A stretch of DNA of 64,000 nucleotides from Planctomyces sp. SH-PL14 (GTDB lineage: Bacteria > Planctomycetota > Planctomycetia > Planctomycetales > Planctomycetaceae): positions 2,374,001-2,438,000 of the forward strand of contig NZ_CP011270.1 in NCBI RefSeq assembly GCF_001610835.1. The letters run 5' to 3'. The notes beneath the pieces were generated by a model that saw nothing but the letters and a program-made list of their open reading frames with translations, was not told where the DNA came from and ran no database searches. Position numbers and translations under genes: made by a program. Below, one piece after another: positions 42,606 through 51,852 of this stretch. How positions within the stretch are numbered: position 1 is the stretch's first letter; each line of letters opens with the position of its first letter.

Positions 42606-43367
42606 TTGCAGGTCTACGTCATCGCGAGCTCCGCCGTGCGGTCGGTCTTTCGATTCCTCCGGACACGGGGGCCGGCGTTGGCGGTGATTGTCCTGGGGCT
42701 GATCACGATCGGCCTCTGGCTTTTCGAATCTCGCCACGAGCCGGACGGACTTCGTCCGACATCTCTGAACAATCTCCGGTTTGCGGCGCTCGCCTCTCTG
42801 CAGTACGCCACCAGCAATAGCGACTTTCTTCCGCCCGGCGGTCGAGCTTTGGATGACGCGCCGCGCTGGAGCTGGCAGGTTCAACTCCTTCCGTACATGG
42901 ACCAGGAACGCCTGTACGACCGCATGGATCTCGACTTGCCCTGGGACTCGGAGCGGAATCGGCCGTGGACTTCCTATCCGGTCTCGTTCTGGCTCAACCC
43001 GGAGCAACGAGATCCGGACTCCCTCGGCGGCATCGCGATCACGCATCAAACGGCAAACTCGCGGGTCTTCGGTCCCCGCAGAAGTGCATCCCTCGCTGAG
43101 AATTCTCAATCGGACGGCGCGGCCCAGACTCTGATGCTGGGGGAAATCGGCGCCGCGTTTCCGCCGTGGGCGAAGCCGGGGAACGTGCGGGATCCGGCGC
43201 GGGGGATCGGCGGTGGGCCGGAGCAATGGGGGCGGGGGGATGGATCGGGATGCCATGTGATGTTCCTCGGCGGGAACGGTCGCTACCTCAGCCCCAGGAT
43301 CGCGCCGGAGGTTTTGGAGCTTCTGGCCGATCCGAACAATGGCGTGCCGGACGAGAACGAGTTCTGA
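42606..43367 (+). CDS. Short DUF1559-like protein, tandem copy A
   Basis: About 253 residues from TTG 42606 (GTG 42636 gives 243). One N-terminal membrane helix (PALAVIVLGLITIGLWLF) is followed by DUF1559 core pieces: SWQVQLLPYMDQERLYDRMD, AITHQTANSRVFG, TLMLGEIGAAFPPWAKPGN, then FLGGNGRYLSPRIAPEVLE and the end ADPNNGVPDENEF. Compared with long DUF1559 proteins the middle is missing. Function unknown; a cell-surface or periplasmic role is likely. Confidence 0.75.
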   Translation: MQVYVIASSAVRSVFRFLRTRGPALAVIVLGLITIGLWLFESRHEPDGLRPTSLNNLRFAALASLQYATSNSDFLPPGGRALDDAPRWSWQVQLLPYMDQERLYDRMDLDLPWDSERNRPWTSYPVSFWLNPEQRDPDSLGGIAITHQTANSRVFGPRRSASLAENSQSDGAAQTLMLGEIGAAFPPWAKPGNVRDPARGIGGGPEQWGRGDGSGCHVMFLGGNGRYLSPRIAPEVLELLADPNNGVPDENEF

Positions 43368-43495
43368 ACGTGGGGACGCCGCGCCGATCGATTCGGAGCT
43401 GCGGCTGTCAATTCATGGCCCGCGATTGCGTATTGGTTCTTGAGTTCGTAAGGAGGAGATGCGAACGGGCTCGCGGCTGATGGGAATGGACGGGC

Positions 43496-44215
43496 ATGGA
43501 ACTGTGGTTGCGGCACTGGAAAGTCTTTTTCGGGGCGCTCGTGCTCGTCCTGGGTGAGGTCGGCTACATCGCCTACTCGCTCCGCGACACGCGCGACGCG
43601 AGCCGGCAGCAGGGGACGCTCGACTCGCTGCGGCAGGTCGATGGAGGGCTGCGCGGGTTCACCTCGAACTGCTCGATGCCGCTGCCGAAGGTCGGGACCG
43701 AGCAGGACACGGACCCGGGACTGAGCTGGCAGACACAGCTTCTCCCGTGGCTCGATCAGCAGACGCTCTACGGCCGGATCGACTTTCAGAAGCCTTGGAA
43801 CTCCCGGGAGAATGCCCGTCCGCTGTCGACGGAGATCGCGGCCTTTCAAAGCCCGCATGAGCGGTATCACGCCACGGTCGCGGGGTTCGCGATCACGCAT
43901 CAGACGGCGAACTCGCGGCTGTTTCCGCCCGGGAAAGCGCTGTCGCTCAATGAGATTGCGGACGGACTTTCGCGGACGATCTGGATCGGCGAGATCGGGG
44001 CCGCCTATCCCCCGTGGGCCCGGCCGGGAAACGTTCGCGATCCGGCCCGCGGCCTGGGGGGCGGCGCGGACCAGTTCGGCCGCGCGGGGGCCGATGTCTG
44101 CTGCGTCTTCTATCTGGACGGCAACGGCGGAGCACTCAGCTCCAGGATCGATCCCCGCACGCTCAAGCAGCTTGCCGATCCGGCTGACGGGGTTCCGCCG
44201 GAGTCGGAGTTCTGA
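43496..44215 (+). CDS. Short DUF1559-like protein, tandem copy B
   Basis: ATG 43496, 239 residues: KVFFGALVLVLGEVGYIA helix, then SWQTQLLPWLDQQTLYGRID, AITHQTANSRLFPP, IWIGEIGAAYPPWARPGN, FYLDGNGGALSSRIDPRTLK, and the end ADGVPPESEF. Order and spacing follow copy A closely while the sequence has diverged, so the duplication is not recent. Confidence 0.75.
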   Translation: MELWLRHWKVFFGALVLVLGEVGYIAYSLRDTRDASRQQGTLDSLRQVDGGLRGFTSNCSMPLPKVGTEQDTDPGLSWQTQLLPWLDQQTLYGRIDFQKPWNSRENARPLSTEIAAFQSPHERYHATVAGFAITHQTANSRLFPPGKALSLNEIADGLSRTIWIGEIGAAYPPWARPGNVRDPARGLGGGADQFGRAGADVCCVFYLDGNGGALSSRIDPRTLKQLADPADGVPPESEF

Positions 44216-44233
44216 GTCGGGGGGACCCATGTG

Positions 44234-44980
44234 ATGTCCGAAAACGTCCGGCCGTCCGATCGGGTGATTCACTGGATGGCGGCAACAGTGGTAGCCCTGC
44301 TGGTTCTACCCGCGGTTGGCTGTTGGGTCTTCAAGGAATGGGACCAGGCACACCGTGAGTGGCGTTACAGAGAAGCGAATGGCCGCCTGCGGAAAGTTGG
44401 CACGGCCGTGCAGATGTACGCCACACGTTACGATGGTTGGACCCCGGCGGGTGGAATGGCCACGGATGCGTCTCCCGAGTGGAGCTGGCAGGTGCAGCTT
44501 CTTCCCTTTCTGGATCGCGACGATCTCTATCGCCGGATCGACTTCCGCCAGCGGTGGGACGCCGGTCCCAACCGGGAGGTGACGGCGACCTCGCTCGAAA
44601 CGTTTCTCAGTCCATACGAATCGAAGCCGGCCTCCCATTGGGAACTGGCCATCACGCATCAGGCGGCCAATGCGAGAGTCTTTGACGTTCGCCACGGAGT
44701 GAACCTGGATGAGGCGATGAAGCTGGACGGCCTTGGCGCGACATTGATGCTCGGCGAGATCGGGACGGAGTTTCCCCCTTGGGCCAAGCCGGGAAACGTC
44801 CGGGAACTGACGCGGGGCCTCGGCGGCGGACCGGGGCAGTTCGGGAGGAGCCAGGGCTGGGGAGGCTTCGTGATGTTCCTTGGAGGGAATGGCAAGTATC
44901 TCTCCGCCGACACGTCGCCCCGGGTCCTGGAACTGCTGGCCGATCCGAACAATGGCGTCCCGCGAGGCGATGAGTTCTGA
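44234..44980 (+). CDS. Short DUF1559-like protein, tandem copy C
   Basis: ATG 44234 (a GTG lies just before), 248 residues: helix MAATVVALLVLPAVGCWVF, then VGTAVQMYATRYDGWTPAG, SWQVQLLPFLDRDDLYRRID, AITHQAANARVFDV, TLMLGEIGTEFPPWAKPGN, MFLGGNGKYLS, end GVPRGDEF. Only 18 bases follow the stop of copy B, so the trio is probably one transcript. Confidence 0.75.
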   Translation: MSENVRPSDRVIHWMAATVVALLVLPAVGCWVFKEWDQAHREWRYREANGRLRKVGTAVQMYATRYDGWTPAGGMATDASPEWSWQVQLLPFLDRDDLYRRIDFRQRWDAGPNREVTATSLETFLSPYESKPASHWELAITHQAANARVFDVRHGVNLDEAMKLDGLGATLMLGEIGTEFPPWAKPGNVRELTRGLGGGPGQFGRSQGWGGFVMFLGGNGKYLSADTSPRVLELLADPNNGVPRGDEF

Positions 44981-45178
44981 GCGGCAGACGACTCAAACAT
45001 CGCGGGATAACCAAGGGGCGTCCGTCCTTCGGGCTTCTAACGACAAGGTCATTTTCGAACGCGGTCCCGCGGGGGCGGCCGGGTACGGTTTTCCAAACCC
45101 CGCGAACACCGTACCTTGTGTCGACGAAGGATCGACCCCGTCTTATGCGGGCGGTTGATGCGCCCTCATCCCATCGGA

Positions 45179-46105
45179 ATGTCCGTCTCTCCTCTCCCCC
45201 TTGAAACCCGGCTCGCCGAACTCCGCGAACTCGTCGAAGCGCGGCTGGCCGTCTATGCGCGCCTGGGGCCGGACTCGCCGTCGCGGCTGACCGAGTCGAT
45301 GGCCTACAGCCTGATGGCCGGGGGAAAGCGGATGCGGCCCGCCCTCGTCCTGCTCGCCTGCGAGGCGTGCGGCGGCGAGCCCGAAGCGGCGCTCCCCGCG
45401 GCGTGTGCGATCGAGATGATCCATACGTATTCGCTGATCCATGACGACCTGCCGGCGATGGACAACGACGACTTCCGTCGCGGCCGGCCGACGAACCACA
45501 AGCAGTTCGGCGAAGCGACCGCGATTCTGGCGGGAGACGGACTCCTGACGCTGGCCTTCGAAGTCCTGGCCCGCCACGTTCAGCCCCCCGCGCTCGCCGC
45601 GGCGTGCGTGGTCGATCTGGCGAGTGCCGCTGGGCCGCTCGGGATGGTCGGCGGGCAGGAGGCGGACCTCGAAGGAGAAGGCCGCTTCGACAGCGAAACC
45701 GGCGGGGGAGCCTCGCGGATCGCGACGGTCGAACAGCTGGAATGGATTCATAAACGCAAGACCGGTCGGCTCTTGTGTTCCGCCCTCACGATGGGGGGCC
45801 GGATTGCCGGGGCCACCCCGGAAATCTTGCGCAGGCTGCAAATCTACGGCGAATCGGTTGGTCTGGCGTTCCAGATTGCGGATGATCTCTTGGACGTCAC
45901 CGGCGATCCCTCCAGAATGGGAAAAGCGGTCCGGAAAGACGCCGACGCCCAGAAAATGACCTATCCCGCCCTGCTCGGCGAGGCCGAAAGCCGCCGCCGC
46001 GCCGAGGGACTCATCCACCGTGCGTGCGACGCCATCTCGGAGCTGGGGGCACGAAGCCGCCACCTCGTCGATCTGGCCCACTACATCATCGAGCGAGATC
46101 ACTAA
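45179..46105 (+). CDS. ispA: Farnesyl/geranylgeranyl diphosphate synthase
   Basis: ATG 45179 gives 308 residues (ATG 45158 possible). Trans-prenyltransferase signatures: YSLMAGGKRMRPAL, the first Asp-rich motif DDLPAMDNDDFRRGRPT (Asp89, 90, 95), KTGRLLCSALTMGG, and the second motif LAFQIADDLLDVTGD. It condenses IPP with allylic diphosphates, feeding quinone tails, carotenoids and undecaprenol. The stop TAA at 46103 is directly followed by the dxs ATG. Confidence 0.94.
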   Translation: MSVSPLPLETRLAELRELVEARLAVYARLGPDSPSRLTESMAYSLMAGGKRMRPALVLLACEACGGEPEAALPAACAIEMIHTYSLIHDDLPAMDNDDFRRGRPTNHKQFGEATAILAGDGLLTLAFEVLARHVQPPALAAACVVDLASAAGPLGMVGGQEADLEGEGRFDSETGGGASRIATVEQLEWIHKRKTGRLLCSALTMGGRIAGATPEILRRLQIYGESVGLAFQIADDLLDVTGDPSRMGKAVRKDADAQKMTYPALLGEAESRRRAEGLIHRACDAISELGARSRHLVDLAHYIIERDH

Positions 46106-48028
46106 ATGGAGTTCGAACTCCTCCCGCTGATCGGATCTCCTGAGGAGCTCCGGTCGCTCAACGACGCCCAGCTCGAACAGGTGGCCGTCGAGATCCGCGA
46201 GAAGCTCTGCGAGATCGTCTCCGACCGCCCGGCCCACTTTGCCAGCAACTTGGGCGTCGTGGAACTGTGCCTCGCGCTGCACCTGACGTTCGACTTCTCC
46301 AAGGACCGGCTGATCTGGGACACGGGACACCAGATCTACCCGCACAAGCTGATCACCGGCCGGTTCCACGAGTTCAATACGATCCGCCGCAAGGGGGGCC
46401 TGATGGGCTATCCCCACCCCGGCGAGAGCGATTACGACCTGTTCATGACCGGCCACGCCGGCGCGTCGGTCTCGACCGCCCTGGGACTGCGGGCGGGCGA
46501 TGACCTCGTCCATCCGGAAGAGGGACGCCGGTCAGTCGCGGTCATCGGCGACGGCGCGCTGCCGTCGGGAGTCGTGTTCGAGGCGTTCAACAACGCGGCC
46601 GAGCTCGACAAGAATTTCCTCGTCATCCTCAACGACAACAAGATGGGGATCTGTCCCCGCGTTGGGGGACTGGCGAAGTATCTCGATCACGCCCGCGTCG
46701 CGCCGTTCTACAACGGTCTCAAGAAGGACATCTCCTGGCTCCTCAACAAGGTGCCGTTCGTCGGCGAGCCGACGAAGGAGATGCTGGGCGGGATCAAGGA
46801 CGCGGTCCGAAACTTCGTCCACGGCGGCCGGCTCTTTGAGGAGCTCGGGTTCCGCTACATCGGGCCGGTCGACGGCCACGACCTCAAGTCGCTCCGCGAA
46901 TACCTGGAGATGGTCAAGGACGTGAAGGGGCCGGTCCTCCTGCACGTCTTCACCGAGAAGGGGCGGGGCTTCAAGTTTGCCGAGAAGGACCCGGTGGCGT
47001 TCCACACACCGGCGCCGTTCTGCCGCTCGGACGACGACGAAGAAGGGGTCCAGTTCCTCAAGAAGCCCGCCTCCCGGGCCTACACCGACGCCGTCAGCGA
47101 CGCCATCCACGCCGCGATGGAGCGGGACGCGCGGGTCTGCGTGCTGACCGCCGCCATGTGCGAGGGGAACAAGCTCCAGAAGATCCGCGCCGATTTCCCG
47201 AACCGGTTCTTCGACGTCGGGATCTGCGAAGGCCACGCGGTCGCCTTCGCCGGCGGGATGGCCAAGGCGGGGATGCGGCCGATCGTCGACATCTACAGCA
47301 CGTTCCTGCAGCGGAGCTACGACCACATCTTCCAGGAAGTGGCGCTCCAGAACCTGCCGGTAACGTTCTGCCTCGACCGGGCCGGCGTCGTCGGGGCCGA
47401 CGGTCCGACGCACCACGGGGCGTACGACAACACCTACATGCGGAGTTTTCCGAACATCGTCGTCATGGCTCCCGGCGACGAACAGGACGTGGTCCCGATG
47501 CTCGATCTGGCCCTCTCGCATCCGGGCCCGACGTCGATCCGTTACCCGAAGACCAACGTCGCCACGGTCGGCCGGACCTCGACGCAGATCGAGCTTGGCC
47601 GTTCGGAAGTCTACCGCTGGGGTGAGGACGGGATGTTCGTCGCCTTCGGCGTTCAGTTCATCGACTGCGTGAAGGCGGCGGAACTGCTGAAGGCCGAGGG
47701 GATTGACGTCGGCGTCATCAACGCCCGGTTCCTCCGCCCGCTTGACACCGAGGTGATCTTCAAGGCGATCGAGTCGAGCGGATTCGTCATCACGGTCGAG
47801 GAGAGCACGCTGAACGGCGGCTTCGGTTCGGCGGTCCTGGAGGCGGCGAACGATGCCGGCCTCGACACGCGGAACGTGCGTCGCGTCGGCCTGCCGGACC
47901 GGTTCGTGGACGTCGCCGAACGAGCGGAGCAGCTTGCGGAAGTCGGCCTCGACATCGCCGGGCTGGCCAAGACCGCCCGGGCGCTGCATCAGGCCCGCGC
48001 CGGAGTGGCTGTCGGACATCCGTCGTAG
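46106..48028 (+). CDS. dxs: 1-deoxy-D-xylulose-5-phosphate synthase
   Basis: A 640-residue Dxs, first enzyme of the MEP isoprenoid pathway, using thiamine diphosphate to join pyruvate and glyceraldehyde 3-phosphate. TPP site: DTGHQIYPHKLITG (His75), TGHAGASVSTALG (His117) and GDGALPSGVVFEAFNNA with VILNDNKMGI. The transketolase pyrimidine domain has VDIYSTFLQRSYDHIFQEVA with LPVTFCLDRAGVVGADGPTHHG. The usual GHSSTS block is GHAGAS here. ATG directly after ispA; a MEP-pathway operon pair. Confidence 0.96.
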   Translation: MEFELLPLIGSPEELRSLNDAQLEQVAVEIREKLCEIVSDRPAHFASNLGVVELCLALHLTFDFSKDRLIWDTGHQIYPHKLITGRFHEFNTIRRKGGLMGYPHPGESDYDLFMTGHAGASVSTALGLRAGDDLVHPEEGRRSVAVIGDGALPSGVVFEAFNNAAELDKNFLVILNDNKMGICPRVGGLAKYLDHARVAPFYNGLKKDISWLLNKVPFVGEPTKEMLGGIKDAVRNFVHGGRLFEELGFRYIGPVDGHDLKSLREYLEMVKDVKGPVLLHVFTEKGRGFKFAEKDPVAFHTPAPFCRSDDDEEGVQFLKKPASRAYTDAVSDAIHAAMERDARVCVLTAAMCEGNKLQKIRADFPNRFFDVGICEGHAVAFAGGMAKAGMRPIVDIYSTFLQRSYDHIFQEVALQNLPVTFCLDRAGVVGADGPTHHGAYDNTYMRSFPNIVVMAPGDEQDVVPMLDLALSHPGPTSIRYPKTNVATVGRTSTQIELGRSEVYRWGEDGMFVAFGVQFIDCVKAAELLKAEGIDVGVINARFLRPLDTEVIFKAIESSGFVITVEESTLNGGFGSAVLEAANDAGLDTRNVRRVGLPDRFVDVAERAEQLAEVGLDIAGLAKTARALHQARAGVAVGHPS

Positions 48029-48052
48029 GCGTCGGGCTGAGTGATCGCGAGG

Positions 48053-48379
48053 CTAAAGCTCATCGGGCGCGACATCGTGTTGCGCCCGATGACGGACCGT
48101 CAAAACCTCGACGGTCGATTCTATGATTCGGAACAGCACGCGATGCGTCTTTTCGCGGCCGCTTCCATACAGCAGCTCGCGAATCGGAAAGTCGAACGCG
48201 TCGCTCTCCCGGGCCAACGGAAACCGCTCGGGAGACTCGGCGAGGAGAGCGAGTTCTCGCGATAAGCCGTTCAGCCAGCGTGACGCGACGTCCACCGATC
48301 GCGACCGCTCCAGGTAGAAGTCTACGGCCTGTCGAATCCGGAGCTTGGCCCGCGGCAGAATGACGACCCGATAGCGCAT
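48053..48379 (-). CDS. parE: RelE/ParE-family toxin
   Basis: 108 residues: YRVVILPRAKLRIRQAVDFY, ESPERFPLARESD, ELLYGSGREKTHRVLFRIIE and VEVLTVRHRAQHDV, the standard ParE/RelE core and end. Members inhibit gyrase or cut mRNA. The small gene upstream (10 bases before) is the expected antitoxin, so this is a likely toxin-antitoxin pair on the chromosome. Confidence 0.85.
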   Translation of the reverse strand: MRYRVVILPRAKLRIRQAVDFYLERSRSVDVASRWLNGLSRELALLAESPERFPLARESDAFDFPIRELLYGSGREKTHRVLFRIIESTVEVLTVRHRAQHDVAPDEL

Positions 48380-48389
48380 GTCCCGAGTC

Positions 48390-48707
48390 CTACCGGGCGG
48401 GCTCGGAGCCAGGCAGGCTCGAGAGAAGTTCCTGCATCACGGAGTCCAGGGGCTCCTGCGATCCTGCACCCGACTGGCGAAGACTTTCTCGAATGTCGGA
48501 GAGCGTTTCCGCTGCCTCCTGCTCCTGCCGCCACTGGACCAGGCATTGCTCGAGTGTCGGGGTCGGTGTGGAAGACTCCATGCAGGATTTTGCGAATCGA
48601 TGGAAGCCTTCCAGTTCCTGAAGGGATGACGCCATCGCGAGTTCTGGTCCTTTTTTCCCTGGGGCTTGGAAGTCCGGAATCACACCGCCCTCCGGAGTCT
48701 TTGACAT
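48390..48707 (-). CDS. Probable antitoxin of the ParE-type pair
   Basis: The 105-residue product is acidic and helical: [55 protein letters not shown]. The C-terminal half resembles antitoxins that wrap ParE, with a basic-poor N-terminus and no clear DNA-binding fold. Identity rests mainly on position directly before the toxin gene. Confidence 0.6.
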   Translation of the reverse strand: MSKTPEGGVIPDFQAPGKKGPELAMASSLQELEGFHRFAKSCMESSTPTPTLEQCLVQWRQEQEAAETLSDIRESLRQSGAGSQEPLDSVMQELLSSLPGSEPAR

Positions 48708-48809
48708 TCTAACCTTTCAGGAAGGCCGGCGGACCATACAATTTCCGCGGCCGTCCCCCCCGCGCTCCCCAATCTGTCCTCCGGACTTTCCGTTTCCACT
48801 GATCATCGA

Positions 48810-49868
48810 ATGCGTTACGAAAACGTCTGTGTTGAGGGGTTTACCTGCCTGCTGCCGCCGAATGTGGTGACGTCAGAGCAGATCGAGCAGCGGCTGTCGC
48901 CTGTCTACGAGCGGCTGGGGCTGCATTCCGGCCGGCTGGAGCTGATGACCGGGATCCGGGAGCGGCGGCACTTTGATGCCGATGCGCGGCCCGGAGTCAT
49001 GAGTGCCAAGTGCGCGGAGCGGGCGGTCCGGATGTCGGGGATCGACCGGAGTGAGATCGGGGTTCTGATCCACGGGTCGGTCTGTCGCGACCAGATGGAG
49101 CCGGCGACTGCGTGCTCCGTTCACCATGCGATCGGCCTGCCGGCTTCGGCTCTGGCGATGGACATCAGCAATGCCTGTCTGGGTCTGCTGAACGGGATGG
49201 TCATAATCGCCAACATGATCGAGCTCGGTCAGATCCGGGCGGGGATCGTGGTGGGGACGGAGATCGGTCTGCCGCTCGTCGAAGGGACGATTGACCGGCT
49301 GCTGAAGGATCCGAATGTCACCCGGCAGTCGCTCAAGCTGGAGCTGGCGTCGCTGACGATCGGGTCGAGCTCGGCGGCGGTTGTGCTGTGCGACCGGAGT
49401 TTGAGCCGGACGGGGACGCGGCTGATCGGCGGGGCGTGCTTTGCCGATACGGCGAGTCACGAGTTGTGCGCCGGTGGCGACAGCACTTTGAGCTGCGGTG
49501 ACAATCGGCCGCAGATGAGCACGGATTCCGAGACCCTGCTGCATGCCGGCGTGACGCTGGCGACGCGGACGTGGGCGGAACTGCGGCGGTCGCTCGGGTG
49601 GACCAACGAGATGGTGGACAAGGTGTTCACGCATCAGGTCGGAAAGGCGCACCGGAAGCTGTTGCTGCAACGGCTGGGGTTGCGGGAGGAGCTGGACTAT
49701 CCGACGGTGGAGCTTCTTGGCAACACCGGGGCTGCGGCGTTGCCGACCGCGGTGGCGCTCGGCGTCGGAGCGGGGCATGTCACGCCTGGTGATCGTGTGG
49801 CGCTGCTGGGGATCGGGAGTGGTCTCAACAGTGTGATGCTGGGTCTGCAGTGGGGTCAGGTGAGCTGA
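48810..49868 (+). CDS. oleA: OleA-type thiolase / 3-oxoacyl-ACP synthase III-like enzyme
   Basis: 352 residues of the KAS III fold. Catalytic residues: Cys123 (ISNACLG), His275 (VFTHQVG) and Asn305 ([10 protein letters not shown]). Glu97 in [16 protein letters not shown] occupies the place of the partner Glu known in OleA. Other OleA-like blocks: [57 protein letters not shown]. OleA joins two acyl-CoAs head to head to form a beta-keto acid, on the way to long olefins or beta-lactones. OleB, C and D are not adjacent, so the product may differ. ATG 48810. Confidence 0.82.
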   Translation: MRYENVCVEGFTCLLPPNVVTSEQIEQRLSPVYERLGLHSGRLELMTGIRERRHFDADARPGVMSAKCAERAVRMSGIDRSEIGVLIHGSVCRDQMEPATACSVHHAIGLPASALAMDISNACLGLLNGMVIIANMIELGQIRAGIVVGTEIGLPLVEGTIDRLLKDPNVTRQSLKLELASLTIGSSSAAVVLCDRSLSRTGTRLIGGACFADTASHELCAGGDSTLSCGDNRPQMSTDSETLLHAGVTLATRTWAELRRSLGWTNEMVDKVFTHQVGKAHRKLLLQRLGLREELDYPTVELLGNTGAAALPTAVALGVGAGHVTPGDRVALLGIGSGLNSVMLGLQWGQVS

Positions 49869-49884
49869 ACGGCCTGTTCTAACC

Positions 49885-50210
49885 GGGTCCAGGGGGACCC
49901 TGGTCAGGGGGTGCAGGGGGCAGAATGCCTCTTGCCCGCCGGAGGCCTGGCCGTCGAGAGATGTCTGAAGGAGGGCGTGTCCAAACGCGGACAACGTGCC
50001 GGATGCCCCCTCACCAACCCGCGGGGATTGCAAAGCCAGCGGTGTCGATTGAGGGAGTCCTCAACGCTGGTACCACAAGGGGGACATCCGTTGTTGACCA
50101 CGGTTCCTCATCGAAAATGCCTCCGGCGGCAAGGGGGCGTGGCCCCCTTGACCCCAGGCTGCCGTAGCACGTTGGGTTTGAGCTATCAGCGTCGTGCCGG
50201 CGAGGACGCC
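49885..50210 (+). repeat. 310-bp intergenic structured element, forward copy
   Basis: Starts 16 bases after the oleA stop. Left hairpin CCAGGG-GGA-CCCTGG; right hairpin CAAGGGGGC-GTG-GCCCCCTTG, the longest stem of the family at 9 pairs. Tail GTCGTGCCGGCGAGGACGCC. Confidence 0.92.
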
Positions 50211-50289
50211 GTTGGAGCTGTCGAGATGTGGGTCGGCGCGCGTATGATCAGCACGTCGCTGAGGGCCGACCTTCGTGAACGGTGCTGAC

Positions 50290-50619
50290 ATGAACACCAC
50301 CTGTCCCGTCTCACTCGATCCGGAGATCCGCCGGCAGGCGAAACCCTGGGCCATCCTGGGACTCGCCAGCTTCCCAGTCTTCTTCCTGTTCGCGCTTGCC
50401 CTGTTCGTCGCCCAAGCCTACGGCGTCGTCGATGCCTACACGATGTTTCGATGCGTTTTCGTGGCAGCGGCCGGCAGGCGGGTCGTCAGCCACCTCGCCG
50501 TCCGCAAGGTTCAAATCATCAGCGGCGAAACCCCCGAACCGTGGACGCGAACTCTCGTGGTGGCGAGCCTGATCGTCCTCTTTGCGATTGTCCTCGGGAC
50601 GAACTGGTCGTCTGCATAA
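50290..50619 (+). CDS. Small membrane protein, unknown function
   Basis: 109 residues from ATG 50290 (GTG 50275 also possible). Two membrane helices (WAILGLASFPVFFLFALALF and LVVASLIVLFAIVLGTNWS) flank a short charged loop with VVSHLAVRKVQIISGETPE. No family recognised. It converges with queD, 49 bases between stops. Confidence 0.5.
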   Translation: MNTTCPVSLDPEIRRQAKPWAILGLASFPVFFLFALALFVAQAYGVVDAYTMFRCVFVAAAGRRVVSHLAVRKVQIISGETPEPWTRTLVVASLIVLFAIVLGTNWSSA

Positions 50620-50668
50620 CCGAGAGGCCATCGCATCAGCCATCACTCGGCGGATCAGCGGCCCGCTT

Positions 50669-51079
50669 CTACGGCTCGACCTTCCGGTACGTCGCACACG
50701 ACCGGGGCGTCTCCCAGAGCGAGACCTCCACGACCGGAAAGCCGTGACTGACGGCATAGTCGTAGATCAACCGGGCGATGTTCTCCGCCGTCGGGTTGTC
50801 CTGGATCGTGAAGATCGGCTCACCCTGCGACCGCAGAAACGCCAGCGCCGGATCCCGCTCGCAGAGGATCATCCGGTGATCGAGCTCATCGTCGATCCAG
50901 GTCCGGATCGCGGACTTGATATCGCCGAAGTCGATCAGCATCCCGCGGTCATCGAGCTGGGCCCCTTCCATCACGATCACGGCCCGGCCGTTGTGACCGT
51001 GCAGATGCCGGCACTTGCCGCTGTAGTTCAGCAGCCGATGACCGTAACAGAACTCGATTTCCTGGCTGACGCGAAACAT
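50669..51079 (-). CDS. queD: 6-carboxy-tetrahydropterin synthase / PTPS family
   Basis: 136 residues from ATG 51079. Zn-binding His14 (FCYGHRLL), His27 and His29 (HLHGH), nucleophile Cys23 (SGKCRHLHG), and the catalytic pair with DHRMI and a C-terminal Glu in VSLWETP. It starts queuosine synthesis from GTP-derived dihydroneopterin triphosphate, or makes 6-pyruvoyl-tetrahydropterin. Third gene of a minus-strand run behind DUF309 and an unknown. Confidence 0.9.
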   Translation of the reverse strand: MFRVSQEIEFCYGHRLLNYSGKCRHLHGHNGRAVIVMEGAQLDDRGMLIDFGDIKSAIRTWIDDELDHRMILCERDPALAFLRSQGEPIFTIQDNPTAENIARLIYDYAVSHGFPVVEVSLWETPRSCATYRKVEP

Positions 51080-51206
51080 CCCTGACCTGACGAACGACCC
51101 CACCGGACAACAACGCCGGCCCGAATCTTACGAGGATTGGCCCGCAAAGGAAGATTGCGGCCCACACTTGGGAGCGACCGCACGAGCCATTCGAGATCGG
51201 GGGCGG

Positions 51207-51833
51207 TCAGTTCCAGCTGAACGGCGCCCGATCGTTCGGGAATCGTGCGGCCCGCGGGGGCTCGGCGGCGTCCCGTAGATTCGCGGCGACGGTGGGAGCC
51301 AGCGGCTGCGGATCCGGCAGCGTGGCGATCTCCGCGTCTTCAAGGAGTCCCGACGCGGCCAGCCGGACGAGCGAGGCGAGCGCGACGCGGTCGATCAGCG
51401 TCGACGTCACCGTGGGGGGGAGAGGGGCGCCCAGGTAAAGGTCCACCGCCTCCAGAAGCTCTCGAGTCACTTCCATCTCGTCGGCGGGGCCGGCGGCTTC
51501 GGGGAGTGGTTGTACGGCCACGACCTCGATCCCCTGCCGGATGGCGATGAGCTCCTTCATCTCCGCCAAGGCGACGCCCCGGACCGCCAGCAGCAGCCCT
51601 TCGGGACGTTCCACCGCACTCAGAACGCGGCAGAGACAATCGGCGGTCCCCGACAGGATCAGGAATTCGCCGCTGAGACGCAGCAGCTCCAGGAGCGGGC
51701 GGGTGGGGGCCAGGTCGGCCGCGACGGTCAGGATCCGGGTTTCGTCCACGGCGACACAGCGTCCGGTCCAGGGAACCCTGGGGGCGTAGCCGGTGAAGGG
51801 GGCGAAGTCGGGAGAGTTGGTAGCAGGATTCAT
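51207..51833 (-). CDS. Protein of unknown function
   Basis: 208 residues from ATG 51833. A strand-rich N-terminal part (RCVAVDETRILTVAADLAPT, GEFLILSGTADCLCRVLSA) is followed by helices (MKELIAIRQGIEVVAVQPLP, TRELLEAVDLYLG). No signal peptide or membrane helix. No family recognised. It lies between DUF309 and queD on the same strand. Confidence 0.55.
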   Translation of the reverse strand: MNPATNSPDFAPFTGYAPRVPWTGRCVAVDETRILTVAADLAPTRPLLELLRLSGEFLILSGTADCLCRVLSAVERPEGLLLAVRGVALAEMKELIAIRQGIEVVAVQPLPEAAGPADEMEVTRELLEAVDLYLGAPLPPTVTSTLIDRVALASLVRLAASGLLEDAEIATLPDPQPLAPTVAANLRDAAEPPRAARFPNDRAPFSWN

Positions 51834-51852
51834 TGCACCACAGATCAGCAAG

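Noticed and set aside
49911-50288. Small reading frames inside the 310-bp elements
   Set aside because: Similar peptides appear in some copies, but frame shifts and stops differ between copies, so protein coding is not conserved.
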